A DNA stretch of 64,000 bases from Pseudophaeomoniella oleicola (taxonomy: Eukaryota; Ascomycota; Eurotiomycetes; Phaeomoniellales; Phaeomoniellaceae): assembly GCA_003868215.1 (NCBI GenBank), contig QWDQ01000010.1:434001-498000 (forward strand). Direction: 5' to 3'. Made by a program: the position numbers and the translations under genes. Of this stretch, positions 13,923 to 24,762 are shown piece after piece. The notes beneath the pieces are model-generated. The model saw only the letters and a program-made list of their open reading frames with translations. It was not told the origin of the DNA and ran no database searches. Position 1 is the first letter of the stretch. Each line of letters starts with the position of its first letter.

Positions 13923-14661
13923 TCTCCCACGTGTCAACATGTTGTATTCACATATTGCGAACATTTTGGACTTTCTGTTCAGAATTGGCCTGGATGCCTC
14001 ATCCGTTCAAGGCAACAGGAGATTACGAGGAGCGCAGACTGTGAATGGAGTGAAGGCTTGAGTACGAGAACCCAACATCACTCTACGTCAGCTATTCAAG
14101 AGAACCTTAACAGAGCCGGTTTTGTGAGACGATCGAATACAACCTAGTTTATCTCTACCGACAGCCGGATCCCGTACAATGGCCAGCTTCTCAGATTGCA
14201 CGAGATGTGCAACTTTTGCATATTCTGCGTGGCTCAACCTTACTGACCACCTCTCTCGCTTTCATACGACGACGACACTCCTGGACACTGGTCTCAGGCT
14301 TATTTACATCTCCTCCCCTCTTTGTTGGGATGCCTCTATGTTCCCTACAACTACCATTTCCTTGCGAACTTTTGGTCCGATCGCACCGTCTATCGAGGGG
14401 CAATGGTCTATGTCGTCTTGGTTGTATGTAAACTTCGGTCGTATGGACCCGAAGTGGATGCATGGGGATGAGCCACATATACCGACTTCGGGCTCCATAT
14501 CATTAGAGTTGTGTCGTTCAAGAAGTCATGTTACTTCCACCGAACCTCATCAATGACCTAAGGAACCAGCGGGTGAAACCATTGGTCCTTGCAAGTTGTT
14601 CACTTCCTCTATACTCACGACTGTCCACTGAATAATACCATTACTGCTAGAACCACTTCAA
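13923..14661. other. intergenic region between convergent genes
   Basis: 3' flanks of SRF1 (+) and the cupin gene (-). Short overlapping open frames exist on both strands at 14179-14556, but none has recognisable content. Confidence 0.55.
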
Positions 14662-15250
14662 TCAAACAGACAAAGTAGGCCCTCCACCGCCGTATACTGG
14701 GTCCTTCGAAAACCATGGGATGTTTTCGATAGCTTTGACCTTCCCTTCCTCACCCTCTCGCCCATAACACATATCCCAGTTATGACCCTTGGGGTAGGAA
14801 CCGACCATCGAAAAGTTCCCGTGGTCTGTCAGGAGTCGATGTCCAACGCCGGCTGGAACAATAATGACATCGCCCGTCTCGACGTCAGCCTCGACTCGTT
14901 TGGGGTTTTCCTCACCCCCAAAACATAATTTAGCAGAGCCTGATGAAATGCTGAGTACCTCATGGGTCGTTGAATGAAAATGAGTTGTGGTATACATGGA
15001 ACTGAGCGTACAGCGTCAGCAGTAGTGGTCTGAATGTGTATCTCATGCCTTGCACTGACTATCTCCATTGTGGTACCACCACGCCTACGGTAGTGAGATG
15101 CGTTTCAATATCGGATGCAGACCCTTCAAAGGCTCCATGATAAATCATCAACGGCTTATTTTGAATGGAAGTATTGGGGAGACGGCGGAAAGCCGGAATC
15201 TGATAGTTTGAAACCCGAAGTCTACTGAATGGTGTTACGGTGACAGGCAT
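14662..15250 (-). CDS. cupin-fold protein
   Basis: Exons 15250-15060 and 15001-14662 join through a split Tyr codon to give about 176 residues with PQWRYSMYTTTHFHSTTHE at the junction. The donor is GTCAGT, acceptable but not optimal. The single cupin domain has the metal motif HFHSTTHEVL (HxH...E), followed by GDVIIVPAGVGHRLL with the second-motif His. The C-terminus has GSYPKGHNWDMCYG and a PVYG end, as in YjlB-like RmlC cupins of bacteria and fungi. Such proteins are small cytosolic metal-binding proteins; the substrate is unknown. The gene is divergent from cullin-1, 800 bp away, with no obvious functional link. Confidence 0.85.
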
Positions 15251-16050
15251 CGTGGGAATCCCAGTATCGATATGGCAAGCTGAAGAACAATAACAGCGTC
15301 AACTTTGGTTAAGAAATGATACAGAAATGTGAAGGCAAATGATCGATGATGGTAAAACGTATTCGGTCTCTTGAAGTCGAATGCTCTCGATCGGATTCCC
15401 TTTATAATTGTTAATTATTTGCTGCCTATGACGGAATAAACTGTAGAATGACGGAAGAAGGGGCTCTGGGTTAGTAAGCCCATGCGATATCTTCAGTTAT
15501 GGTTAACTTAGTTGTAGTTGGTTGCAGTTAGTTGTAGTGACCTTAGTTGTACGCAGTGAAGAAATCCATTTTCCAAGTGAAGTTAGGGACTTGTACAGAG
15601 GGCAACTAAGGTAAGGATTAGTCTTGCCACCATCTCCAATCACCCTTTCTCCGCTGGACGTTTTTAGTCTCCATCAGCCATCACCTCAACAGAAGCAGGT
15701 GATTCAGTACAACCTCCCTCCTACCTACGTGATTGTCCTGCTTACTTCATCGCCTTCAATCTCTCTTTCCTTCAACCTCGATTCTACATTCCCTCTCATC
15801 TGTACCCCCTAACTACGCCCTGGATTTGACTTTTGGTTTCGATTCAGACAAAACGGGTCAGGCCGCCTCTTGACCGTTTCCCGTAGAGGCTGCCTGGATC
15901 TTGAGGTCTGCTTCCACTGATAGAGTAGGGTGTCATTCTTCTAGGGCCAGCTATCTTCCGGAACCCTAGACGACCAGATCTCTCTCCGATTGATCATTTC
16001 ATCTTCTCGCCACCCCTTCTGCGCAAGGTGACGTTCTTCAACCTGCAGCC
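15251..16050. promoter_or_regulatory. divergent promoter region, cupin and cullin-1
   Basis: 800 bp with no coding potential. It contains a set of imperfect direct repeats of TTAGTTGTAG/TTGGTTGCAG type at about 15508-15552 and a pyrimidine-rich stretch near 15700-15810 just upstream of cullin-1. The repeats could be regulatory, but nothing in the sequence proves it. Confidence 0.45.
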
Positions 16051-18419
16051 ATGCCTCCGACCACCAGAACTGGCGCTATGCCGCCCAGCAACCGCGATGA
16101 CCTTGACGCCACATGGACATACCTCCAAGAGAATGTGAATAATGTGATGTGGAGGTTGGAAGAGGGTCTCGATATGAAGACCTACATGGGCGTATATACT
16201 GCGGTACACAATTTCTGTACATCTCAAAAAGCCGTCAACAGTCTACAGGCGACCGGCGGTACTCTCGCCAACCACCGTGGGGCGCATTTACTGGGCGAAG
16301 AGCTGTATCAGCTTCTTGGACAGTATCTCACAGATCACCTTGAGGGCATTGCTAAAACCGCTGCTTCGCATACAGATGAAGCGTTGTTGACCTTTTACAT
16401 CAAGGAATGGACTCGCTTTACCAACGCTGCCAAGTTCAACAACCACCTGTTTCGATACCTAAATCGACACTGGGTGAAGCGAGAAATGGACGAGGGCAAA
16501 AAGAACGTATATGATGTCTATACACTGCATTTGGTACGGTGGAAAGAGGACTTCTTCATGAAGGTCGAGGGAAAGGTGATGGATTCAGTTCTCAAGCTAG
16601 TTGAGAAGCAACGAAACGGTGAAACCATCGATCAGATGCAGGTCAAGGCCATTGTCGATTCCTTCGTATCTTTGGGGCTCGACGAAAACGACAGCACCAA
16701 ATCGACACTGGAGGTATACAGGTTCTATTTCGAGAGGCCCTTCCTATCGGCCACACGCATGTTCTACCAAAATGAGTCGAAACAATTTGTGGCGGAGAAT
16801 AGTGTTGTGGAATACATGAAGAAGGCTGATTCCCGCCTAGAGGAAGAGAGGGCGCGTGTCGGCCTGTATCTTCATCTCGATATCATGAAACGATTGATGG
16901 ATGTCTGCAATGAGGTTCTCATCACCGATCATTCTGTTCTTCTCCGGGATGAGTTCCAAGTCCTTCTTAATAATGAGCGAACAGATGATTTGGAACGAAT
17001 GTACCGTCTTCTTTCCCGAATAAAGGATGGTCTTGACCCTCTCCGTGTCACTTTTGAAGCTCACGTACGCAAGGCCGGCCTTGCCGCCGTTCAAAAGGTA
17101 GCTGCCGGTGGGGATAGCTTTGAGCCAAAGGTGTATGTAGATGCGCTTCTGGAGATTCACAGCAAGTACCGCCAGCTTGTGGATGTGGCTTTCGCAGGCG
17201 AATCCGAGTTTGTTCGGTCGCTTGACAATGCGTGCAAGGAATTCGTCAACCGAAACGATGTTTGCAAGACGAGTTCAGCCAAGTCGCCAGAACTTCTTGC
17301 GAGATACACCGATCAATTGTTGAAGAAGGGTGCTAAAACTGCCGAGGAATCCGAGATTGAAGACATGCTCTCGAACATCATGGTCGTCTTCAAATACATC
17401 GAAGATAAGGATGTCTTCCAGAAATTCTACTCCCGCATGCTAGCTAAGCGTCTTGTCCATACTAGCTCCGTCTCTGACGATGCGGAGACCAGCATGATAG
17501 CCAAGCTCAAGGAAGCATGTGGTTTCGAATACACCAACAAACTGCAACGCATGTTTAACGATATCCAAATTTCGAAGGATCTCAACTCAAGCTACAAAGA
17601 GTGGCATGAGAAGATCCAAGGCGACAGCGACGAGAAGCGTAGCCTCGACCCGTCTTACCAAATCCTTGGGACAGGGTTCTGGCCGCTCAACGCCCCAGGG
17701 ACGCCATTCGCTCCACCTGGTGAAATAAACAAAGCTATGGAGTCATTCACCGCCTTCTACAACGACAAGCACAGCGGACGTAAACTGACCTGGTTGTGGC
17801 AATTGTGTAAAGGCGAGATCCGGGCAAATTACATCAAAGCGAACAAAGTGCCGTATACGTTCCAAGTTTCAACGTACCAGATGGCTATTTTGCTCTTGTT
17901 CAATGACACCGACAGCCTTGACTATGAAGATATTCGGGAGGCTACAAAATTAAACGACGAGATATTAGAACCCAACATGGGCATCTTGTGCAAAGCCAAG
18001 GTTGTCACACTATCTCCTGACGATGGGAAGCCTCAGCCGGGCACCAAGTATTCTCTGAACTACAATTTCAAGAACAAGAAAATCAAGGTCAACCTGAACA
18101 TACAAGTTAAAGCCGAACAAAAGCATGAGGCGGAGGAGACGCAGAAAACGGTGGAAGAAGATAGGAAGTTGCTACTCCAGGTAAGAAGTTAACTCTACTT
18201 GTCATAGTATTGAGTGCTAACATGGGCCAGTCTGCTATCGTGCGTATCATGAAGTCAAGGAAGAAGCTCAAGCACAGCCAGCTTGTCGGGGAGGTGATCC
18301 AGCAAGTCAAGGCGCGTTTCCCGCCCAAGGTTGCAGACATCAAAAAGAACATTGACGCCTTGATGGAGAAAGATTACATTGAGCGATTGGAAGGGGATGA
18401 ATTAGCATACATTGCCTGA
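16051..18419 (+). CDS. culA: cullin-1 (Cdc53/CulA), SCF ubiquitin ligase scaffold
   Basis: Exons 16051-18180 and 18231-18419 give 772 residues, normal for cullin-1. The N-terminal cullin repeats contain the Skp1-contact helix region ([15 protein letters not shown], about 50-65). The cullin homology domain includes [15 protein letters not shown] and the DLNSSYKEW region. The C-terminal winged helix holds [11 protein letters not shown], in which K718 is the expected NEDD8 acceptor, and ends with the canonical LAYIA. The only intron interrupts the sequence eight codons before the neddylation lysine. The protein bridges Skp1/F-box substrate receptors and the RING protein Rbx1/Hrt1 in cytosol and nucleus and is activated by neddylation. 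Confidence 0.97.
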
Positions 18420-19135
18420 AGATGCTAATGCTGTCCGTGCTGGGAAGCATGGTCCACTCTTAAGCGGAGAGAGCATAACGGCGTTTATGATGGTCATGAC
18501 GGTGGTCTCTTTGGGCGAAATACTCACGGGAAAGGTCTTTTATGTCAGGCGAAAAGAAGTCCATTTAGCGTCGTCTGTCTCGGGTTGCAAACTGGGAAGA
18601 GAAGAAGAAATACGAATGAAACATCTGAATAACGAACGAGTGGCTGGTTTCACACGGTCGTCGTCAAGAAACCGGTCAGTTGTCTATCTTCTGGAATAGC
18701 TGTATTCTCATCAGATAGGTGAGTTCAGGTGAATACCTATGTATCTATCTACCTGGTGAGTAAGGTAGTTATTATCCATAATTTCACGAAATCATTGAAT
18801 TAGCTGTATTTCTCTTCTGTCTCTCTGTCTCTCCTGGCAGTACTGTATAGGTAGGTAGGTACCTTACTTACCTATCGACCGATCATTGAATTAGCTAGGT
18901 AGGTAGGACAGGGGGGTCATTTCTTTCACTGCTGCTCCTATAGCGTAGAATAATAAATACCAGCCTAATCACCCAGCGATAAGCGTGAGGTAGGTAGACA
19001 GACAGACAGACAGACAATTCTTTTTTCTCAATTGAAAGTCCCCAGTCCCCAGTCCCCAGTCCCAATTTTGATAAGAGACAAGATCCTTCTTCTTCTCTTC
19101 TTCTTCCAAAGCTGAGCTAAGCTAGCTAATCTTTA
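18420..19135. other. intergenic region with simple repeats
   Basis: 3' flanks of two convergent genes. It contains GTAGGTAGGTACC-type palindromes (about 18847-18862 and 18890-18908), a (GACA)5 run at 18997-19016, tandem CCCCAGT units at about 19038-19063 and a CTT-rich run near 19086-19110. No gene seen. Confidence 0.6.
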
Positions 19136-21750
19136 CTAATTACCAAAACAACCAAACTCCCTCAACACATTCTCCGTCAAAACCGCCACATGATTCCCAT
19201 AATCCTCATACCCCATCGCAACATACCAACTGATACTCCCGACGCTAAACACGGCGCCGCCGCCGCTCGTGCGATAGTACGTCATGTCCGACCGGATCAT
19301 GTCCGTCTGGGAACCGAGCGTGCGCATCATGGGGAACCCGACGTCTTCGGGGAACAGGCCGAAGCGGTCCGAGTGGCCGGTGCTGGAGGCGAGCACGATG
19401 ATGTTGGTGGGCGTGCCGTGGTGGAAGTCGATGCGGTCGATTTCGTCGGCGCTGGCGCCGCCGGAGAAGTTGCCGAGGGCGTGGGTGCCGATCAGGGTGT
19501 CTGGGGGGATGTTTTGGAAGAGGGCGGAGGAGAGGGTGGGGTGGGTTTGGGAGAGGTGAGGTGTGCGTTGGTAGGGGACACCTGGAGAGTTGAAGGCCGC
19601 TTGTTAGTCATCTGAGTAGACGGTTTGTGGTCGATCGCACTTTCGTAAGAGGGAACGACGAGGGTCGACTTACCTGGTCCAGCACCTTCGCCGCAGCAGC
19701 CGATCCCCACAAGGTAATTGGCCGCTTTGCCGTTGTCTCGCCAGAGCCCGCCCATCTTGCCATCGGTGGAATGATGACGCTCACCACCTTCCTGATATGA
19801 TGTTCGAACTCCTTGTCCCCCTCGGCGGATCTCAGAACGATGTGGTCGAGCTGGATCAGTTGTCGAGACCCAGTAAAACCCATTGCCACCTAGGTACATG
19901 AGGTTACCTCCTTTCTTGACAAAATTCTCGTACGCCATGTATGACCGAAAACTTGGGTATTCGGGATGACACCCGGTAATAAGAGTAACATAAGGCTGAA
20001 GGATGTCCACGCCGTATAGATGCAAGTCATGGTCCGTGACGACATCGTAAGGAATGCCCAGCTTTTCCAAGAAACCGATCATTATCAAATCAGCGGAGAG
20101 CTCTCGGGGCCGGTGACCGGTCCAGTTCACGTAGTCAGGACGGTTGTTGAGCATAGGCCTCTTGGCAGATGAGTGAACAACGCCGCTGCCGTCTCTATGC
20201 ACGTCGTACTGGGACAGGCCGAGATCTTTTCTTCTTTGTTGCTTGTAGAGCGTTTCGTCCTCGTAGAACTTGAAGGAGCCGAACTCATCGGGGACTTCTG
20301 CTCGAGCTGGACTGTTGGGGTCCCACATGTGTTCGTTTGCGTAGGCGAGGTAGGTGAACGTTCCAAGCACTATTGCCGTTCTCGCACCGACCTGCATATA
20401 AACATATTAGGATTTTGAATGATCACGGAGATGGAGGACCAAGACGCTAATTTTGACTCGTAAACCGGGTTGAGGTCGAATCACACATACCTGTGCTGTT
20501 GTGGATGGTACTGGTCTTACGTAGAACACAACCGTCTCTTTCACATCCTTCTCTGTCCCCTGGATCTCTACGCCGTAGACACCAGATCTCGCATTTTGGG
20601 GTATTTGAATGGAGAAATCGGTATTCCAGCAAGCATCATCCAGGTCATCTTCGTGGAAGTGAATCGCACCATACCCATATTGTGCCTTGGTCCAGTCCAG
20701 TTCTGTCCCGTCCCAATTATAACCTTTCATGGCCCGGGTTGGAGCATTGACCAAAAGTCCATTCCGAGAACTACCTGAAACGTCAGTAATCTCGTCCGTC
20801 GAAATGCCGATGGAGAAGTCATATTGGGCCAGATTACGTGGATTGGGACTTGTTGCTTCCAAAATGACTGTGTCAATACGGCCATTGAAATGATTCGTTG
20901 GATTGGGAGGCTGCTCCGAGGCGACGGGGGAGGACACATCCCCTGCAGCAATCAATAACGACTCATCCCCAGAGAACTTCACAGGACTCATGAGCTTCTC
21001 CTCAAAGATACGGGATTCCGGCGCAGGTTCTGTAAACCTGGCCTGAGGTGTGAATTTCAGTTCAATGGATCCCGATGTTATCGCCCCTTCGATAAGTAGC
21101 CATCGTTTGAGTTGAGGTTTGAAGCCGGTAGATATCACCTGGATAGATGATCCGATGCCAACCCACAATTCAATGATGGCTTCCGGGCTGAGATTAATGG
21201 AAAACCCCGTGTTTTGCACGCCATTCAGAGTTGACAAAATGGTTTGCGGATGATCACAGTCGGTAAGCCACGGCTGGACGTAGAGTGAGAAGTTTACTCC
21301 CTGGTCCTCGGACGTGATACCAATATCCTTGACGAGTCCATAAGACCCTGAAGGAGCTAACTGGAACCGTCCCTTCCGGGTCCCCACAGGGATATCCGGG
21401 ATCTCCTCGACGCGTCTCCGTGGACTTTTTGGCCCTTCCCAACCTTGAAGGTAGCGAACGGTGTGATAGTTATACTCGGGCTCTGTGCAGGACACCTGAG
21501 ATGGCCGTGTTAGTGACTATCCAGCTTGGGGGTTCTCTCGTCTCGGAACCAAGCTAGGGCCCGCGCTCACGTCTGTGAATTGGCCTTTTCATCGACGGCC
21601 TTGTGCAGGGTTGGATGGATAGTATGGATAGTATCTGTGGCAGCTTACTTTGATATCGACATTATCACCAGGGGAGACAATCCACGGTTCAGCATAGCCG
21701 ATGATTTCGGACGGGTATCCTTCAGGCACCGGAAAGATAGTAGAAGACAT
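19136..21750 (-). CDS. N,N-dimethylformamidase large-subunit-like hydrolase
   Basis: Exons 21750-21649, 21495-20491, 20391-19674 and 19581-19136 give 756 residues, about the length of the bacterial beta subunit (DmfA2). Family features: an N-terminal beta-domain starting IIGYAEPWIVSPGDNVDIKVSC, the YNYHTVRYLQG motif, a concanavalin-like middle with LNGVQNTGFSINLSPE, then EWGSF/ENE-type and the C-terminal alpha/beta domain with LEKLGIPYDVVTDHDLH, HPEYPS and GNLMYLGGNGFYW. The bacterial enzyme is an iron-dependent amidohydrolase that splits dimethylformamide into formate and dimethylamine; fungal substrates are unknown. No small-subunit gene is visible nearby. I see no signal peptide, so it is probably cytosolic. 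It heads a group with a dioxygenase, transporter and Zn2Cys6 factor. Third-position GC rises strongly in the last exon. Confidence 0.88.
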
Positions 21751-23045
21751 GTTGGACGCTCTGGAGAACTTCGGCACGTTCGACGTGCATTTATCCCCTG
21801 TTTTAACATCTTCATGTTCTCGGTACTTCGAAGCTTGCTTTCAATCGTGGAAAGATCCGTTATATCGCCGGTGTGCAGTCTTCAGTGTTATCATGCGTCT
21901 ACATAGTACTCCGTATGCTCGTAAGCACTTATCATCGTATGTTATAGTGGGGACGCCGATCCCAGTCTCGGCGAGATAACCGGAAATGAAGCAATGAGAA
22001 TGCCACGATTGTCAATCCGGTTTCATACAGATAGCGATGACTTCCTGGAACTAGGGGGGCCCATCAACCAGGCTTCATGGACGAGATGACCCCATCTTTG
22101 GCGTGCCAGTATCGTTTCTGGAGAATAGTATATCGCGTACATCGGACTAAAGCGACCTCACTAAAGGGAAAGCTTCCCAATAAATTCCAGCCATGAGCGA
22201 CTGACGGGAATCCCTGTCACACAAAGAGAAATACCGATGTAGTATTCACTGCTCGACCAGGGCAACGACCAGGTTTTGGAAGGTGGAGATGGAGTCAACC
22301 GCTTGGATTTCTCCTTGGGTGTCCTTGCCATGATTTCGATAACGTCGCAAAATCTCCCTTTGGTGCGACAATCTGCAATCAACACTAAGAGAAGGTAACA
22401 CGTCTCAACGTTCCATCGGAAGTTTTCATCGTGCAATCTTGGAACCGACACTCGTAGACCCAAAATAGGCAGATTGTTGGGGTTAAGATAAGAAAGGAAA
22501 CCTCCGCAAGTCAGATCTAGCGTGAAGCGTACAAAGAAGTACTACGTAGTACACTGCCGGACACATCGCCAACCTTCTTGGCTTGACGCCAATCAAGGAA
22601 ATTGCAACGTTCGGTGTTGTTACCACTCTGAGCTGTTGGCTTCAGAGACACGGTACCTGCCTATACCGGAGATCTTGAGTACATGGGCTTTCTCTAGAAA
22701 TGGGGTTTGCTAGTTAAACTACGATATTTGGTAGACGGCCATTCTTCGACAATCTAGAGCAAGACGGTAGACTATTAGGAGCAAAGACAAGACCGCGCAG
22801 TTACTATTGCATTGGTCAGTCCAATCTGATACGCCACTGGCAAAAAGCTTCAAATGTCTACGTGTTTGTCTCGCACAGGCAATTGGTGTAGAGTGAATAT
22901 GACGCATTCGGTACGAGATGGTCCTTCAATATCACAAAACTTTTTGAGTATGCAAACTAGCGAGGTATGCCGTAGGGCACTCAGTTCGTACCACAACCGA
23001 GCACAGTGCTTTTCAAAATGTATATCCCTAGGACATCTAATGCCA
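21751..23045. other. intergenic region in the amidohydrolase-dioxygenase interval
   Basis: 1.3 kb that includes the promoter of the dimethylformamidase-like gene. It contains the inverted repeat CTCGGCGAG at 21957-21965, about 207 bp upstream of that gene's ATG, and a TACTACGTAGTA palindrome near 22540. Short frames (for example minus strand 22161-22463) lack an ATG start and have no clear homology. No small dimethylformamidase subunit was found. Confidence 0.5.
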
Positions 23046-24194
23046 TCACGCCCCAGCCGCAACCTTCAACTTTTCTTTCCCATGTGCAACACGCTCGCCA
23101 GCTTTTGGGTCCAAGAACATCCGAGGGTCTTTGAAGTCTACCCAGCCAAGCATCGGCTACGTGAAACAAACTTGGTCAGCTCTGGGCATCAATGGGTACA
23201 TCTGTGAGCAGCATGGCGCCGTGGAATGACTTACCTCGCTTATATGATAGCCTAGCAGTTTCTGAATCCGAACTGGCAAGGTCCGAGCAACTTCGAGTGG
23301 AACACAAAGGTACTGATTCTCCTCTTGACGGAGATATCCTCTGGTCATGAAGCAACTGAATAGCAGTCGCTCTTCGTCCTTAGTGGTGTTGGCGCTGCCG
23401 CCATGGTAGCAACTCGAGAGCATTATGAAACCATCACCGGGATTCAACTCAGCGTAATGAGCGAATTCCTCGTCAGGAGGTTGACATGTATCCTCGAGAT
23501 GGCTACCCGGTATGAAGCGAGTGGCACCGTTTGCTTTGGTCGTTTTCGTGCCTGCTACGAAAAACCCAATCCCGTATTCTCGAGAGTTGGTCTGATCTGG
23601 GTATTTCTCCACCCGCTGACGGTTTCCATAATGTATATCGTCGTCTCGATGGAGTGGCTGATTGAAGCTGTTCCCTGGCCGAACAGAGAATGAAATGGTG
23701 TTGTTCACCTGCGGCGGAGAAACATTGATGTTGTTCCTGTTTCCGTACCACGGATATGATTTCGTTGTAAGAAACGCTGCACAGACCTCTTGATAGAGTT
23801 CGTTTCCGATAATGTCCATCGCGAACGCCCTCGACTTCCCGACAAGGCCAAATGCCCGACGAGTGCTGGGTGGGAAGAAATTGTCCCCTGCATCCCAAGG
23901 AGCATCTGCCTCCAAAGCAGGTCGTATATCTTTCTCCATCTGAGCCAGTGATTCCTGAGACACGATTCCGCGGACGACAACACCACCAACCCGTTTGAGG
24001 CCTTCTACGACATCCTGGGAATTGGTGTCTGCTGTAAACTCGGGTACTTCTAGTCGTTGACGCTCTGGCCACTGTTTCTTGAAAGCCTCTTGCAGACGGT
24101 CGTAAGAAATAGCAACATCGTCATACTTGACGGTTGGCGGTGGGATCCGCGCATTGAGCGCATTCTCGTCCGCAGAGACACCGTTTGTAGCCAT
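23046..24194 (-). CDS. PhyH-type Fe(II)/2-oxoglutarate dioxygenase
   Basis: Exons 24194-23235 and 23156-23046 give 356 residues; the second exon codes a 36-residue tail beginning PMLGWVDFKDPR. The jelly-roll core shows the iron triad H182-x-D184 (in PLHRDDDIHYG) and H264 (in SSCYHGGSANTT), with R276 as the likely 2-oxoglutarate contact. NGATRFIPGSH is the usual pre-barrel motif. Fungal members of this family hydroxylate or desaturate secondary metabolites or small acids; the substrate here is unknown. No targeting signal is evident. It is transcribed in the same direction as the dimethylformamidase-like gene and divergently from the UNC93-like transporter, sharing a 568-bp promoter region, which suggests co-regulation with those neighbours. 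Confidence 0.9.
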
Positions 24195-24762
24195 GTTTGA
24201 AGGATTTGAAATGTCTACAGTGTTAATATGAGCAGTGAGAATGAGATTGAGAGAGCTCGGTTACTTTTCTAGAGCCAATATATACCGGCAGACTTTGCCA
24301 TTATCTACCAGATTGGATTTGGACTTACATCTCCGAGTTACTTTCATTGCAAGGTCGATTGATACGACTCCTTGAATGGCCCCCGTCGTCAATGTCCATT
24401 CACAAAATGATATGCTGGTATGATCCCGATAACGTTGATCCCCTCGGCATCGGCGCGGAAGAAGATGAGCGATAACAACAGGACAAGTGCCGACGAGACG
24501 CCGAAACGATGTGTTTACTGGCTTCTATCCTAACAACCTCATGCAGATTATCACTGAATTCGGCAAATCAGAGCTTGGCTATTGTACCCATCTACTGATA
24601 TAGATTCAACCGATATGGCAAGCAACATGATAAACAATTGCGATATAAGAAGACCACACACCTCGGACCGAGGGGGTGGAGGTTCTTCATCTCTTCAGCA
24701 GTGGAAGCAGCAGTACAGCAGTAGTAGCATTAGTATCAAGAACCAATCCTCCTGCCGCCATC
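24195..24762. promoter_or_regulatory. shared promoter region of dioxygenase and transporter
   Basis: 568 bp between divergent genes. TATATATTGG read on the minus strand at 24275-24284, about 82 bp before the dioxygenase ATG, is a plausible TATA element. CCTCGG/CCGAG half-sites occur at 24256-24260 (CTCGG), 24333-24337 (CCGAG), 24442-24447 (CCTCGG) and as a full palindrome at 24661-24673. Confidence 0.5.
24661..24673. promoter_or_regulatory. CGG-N1-CCG palindrome, candidate Zn2Cys6 binding site
   Basis: CCTCGG-A-CCGAGG is a perfect inverted repeat around one base. Inverted CGG triplets are the standard target of fungal Zn2Cys6 dimers. It lies 90 bp upstream of the transporter ATG, within the divergent promoter. 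A role for the neighbouring regulator is inference. Confidence 0.45.

Noticed and set aside
14179-14556. 125-codon plus-strand frame between SRF1 and the cupin gene
   Set aside because: Overlapping frames of similar length exist on the other strand and no domain or homologue is recognised.
22161-22463. Minus-strand frame with a WNVETCYLLLVLI stretch, faintly like fungal Myb/SANT-like proteins
   Set aside because: No ATG at its start, no supporting splice site found, and similarity too vague to name a domain.
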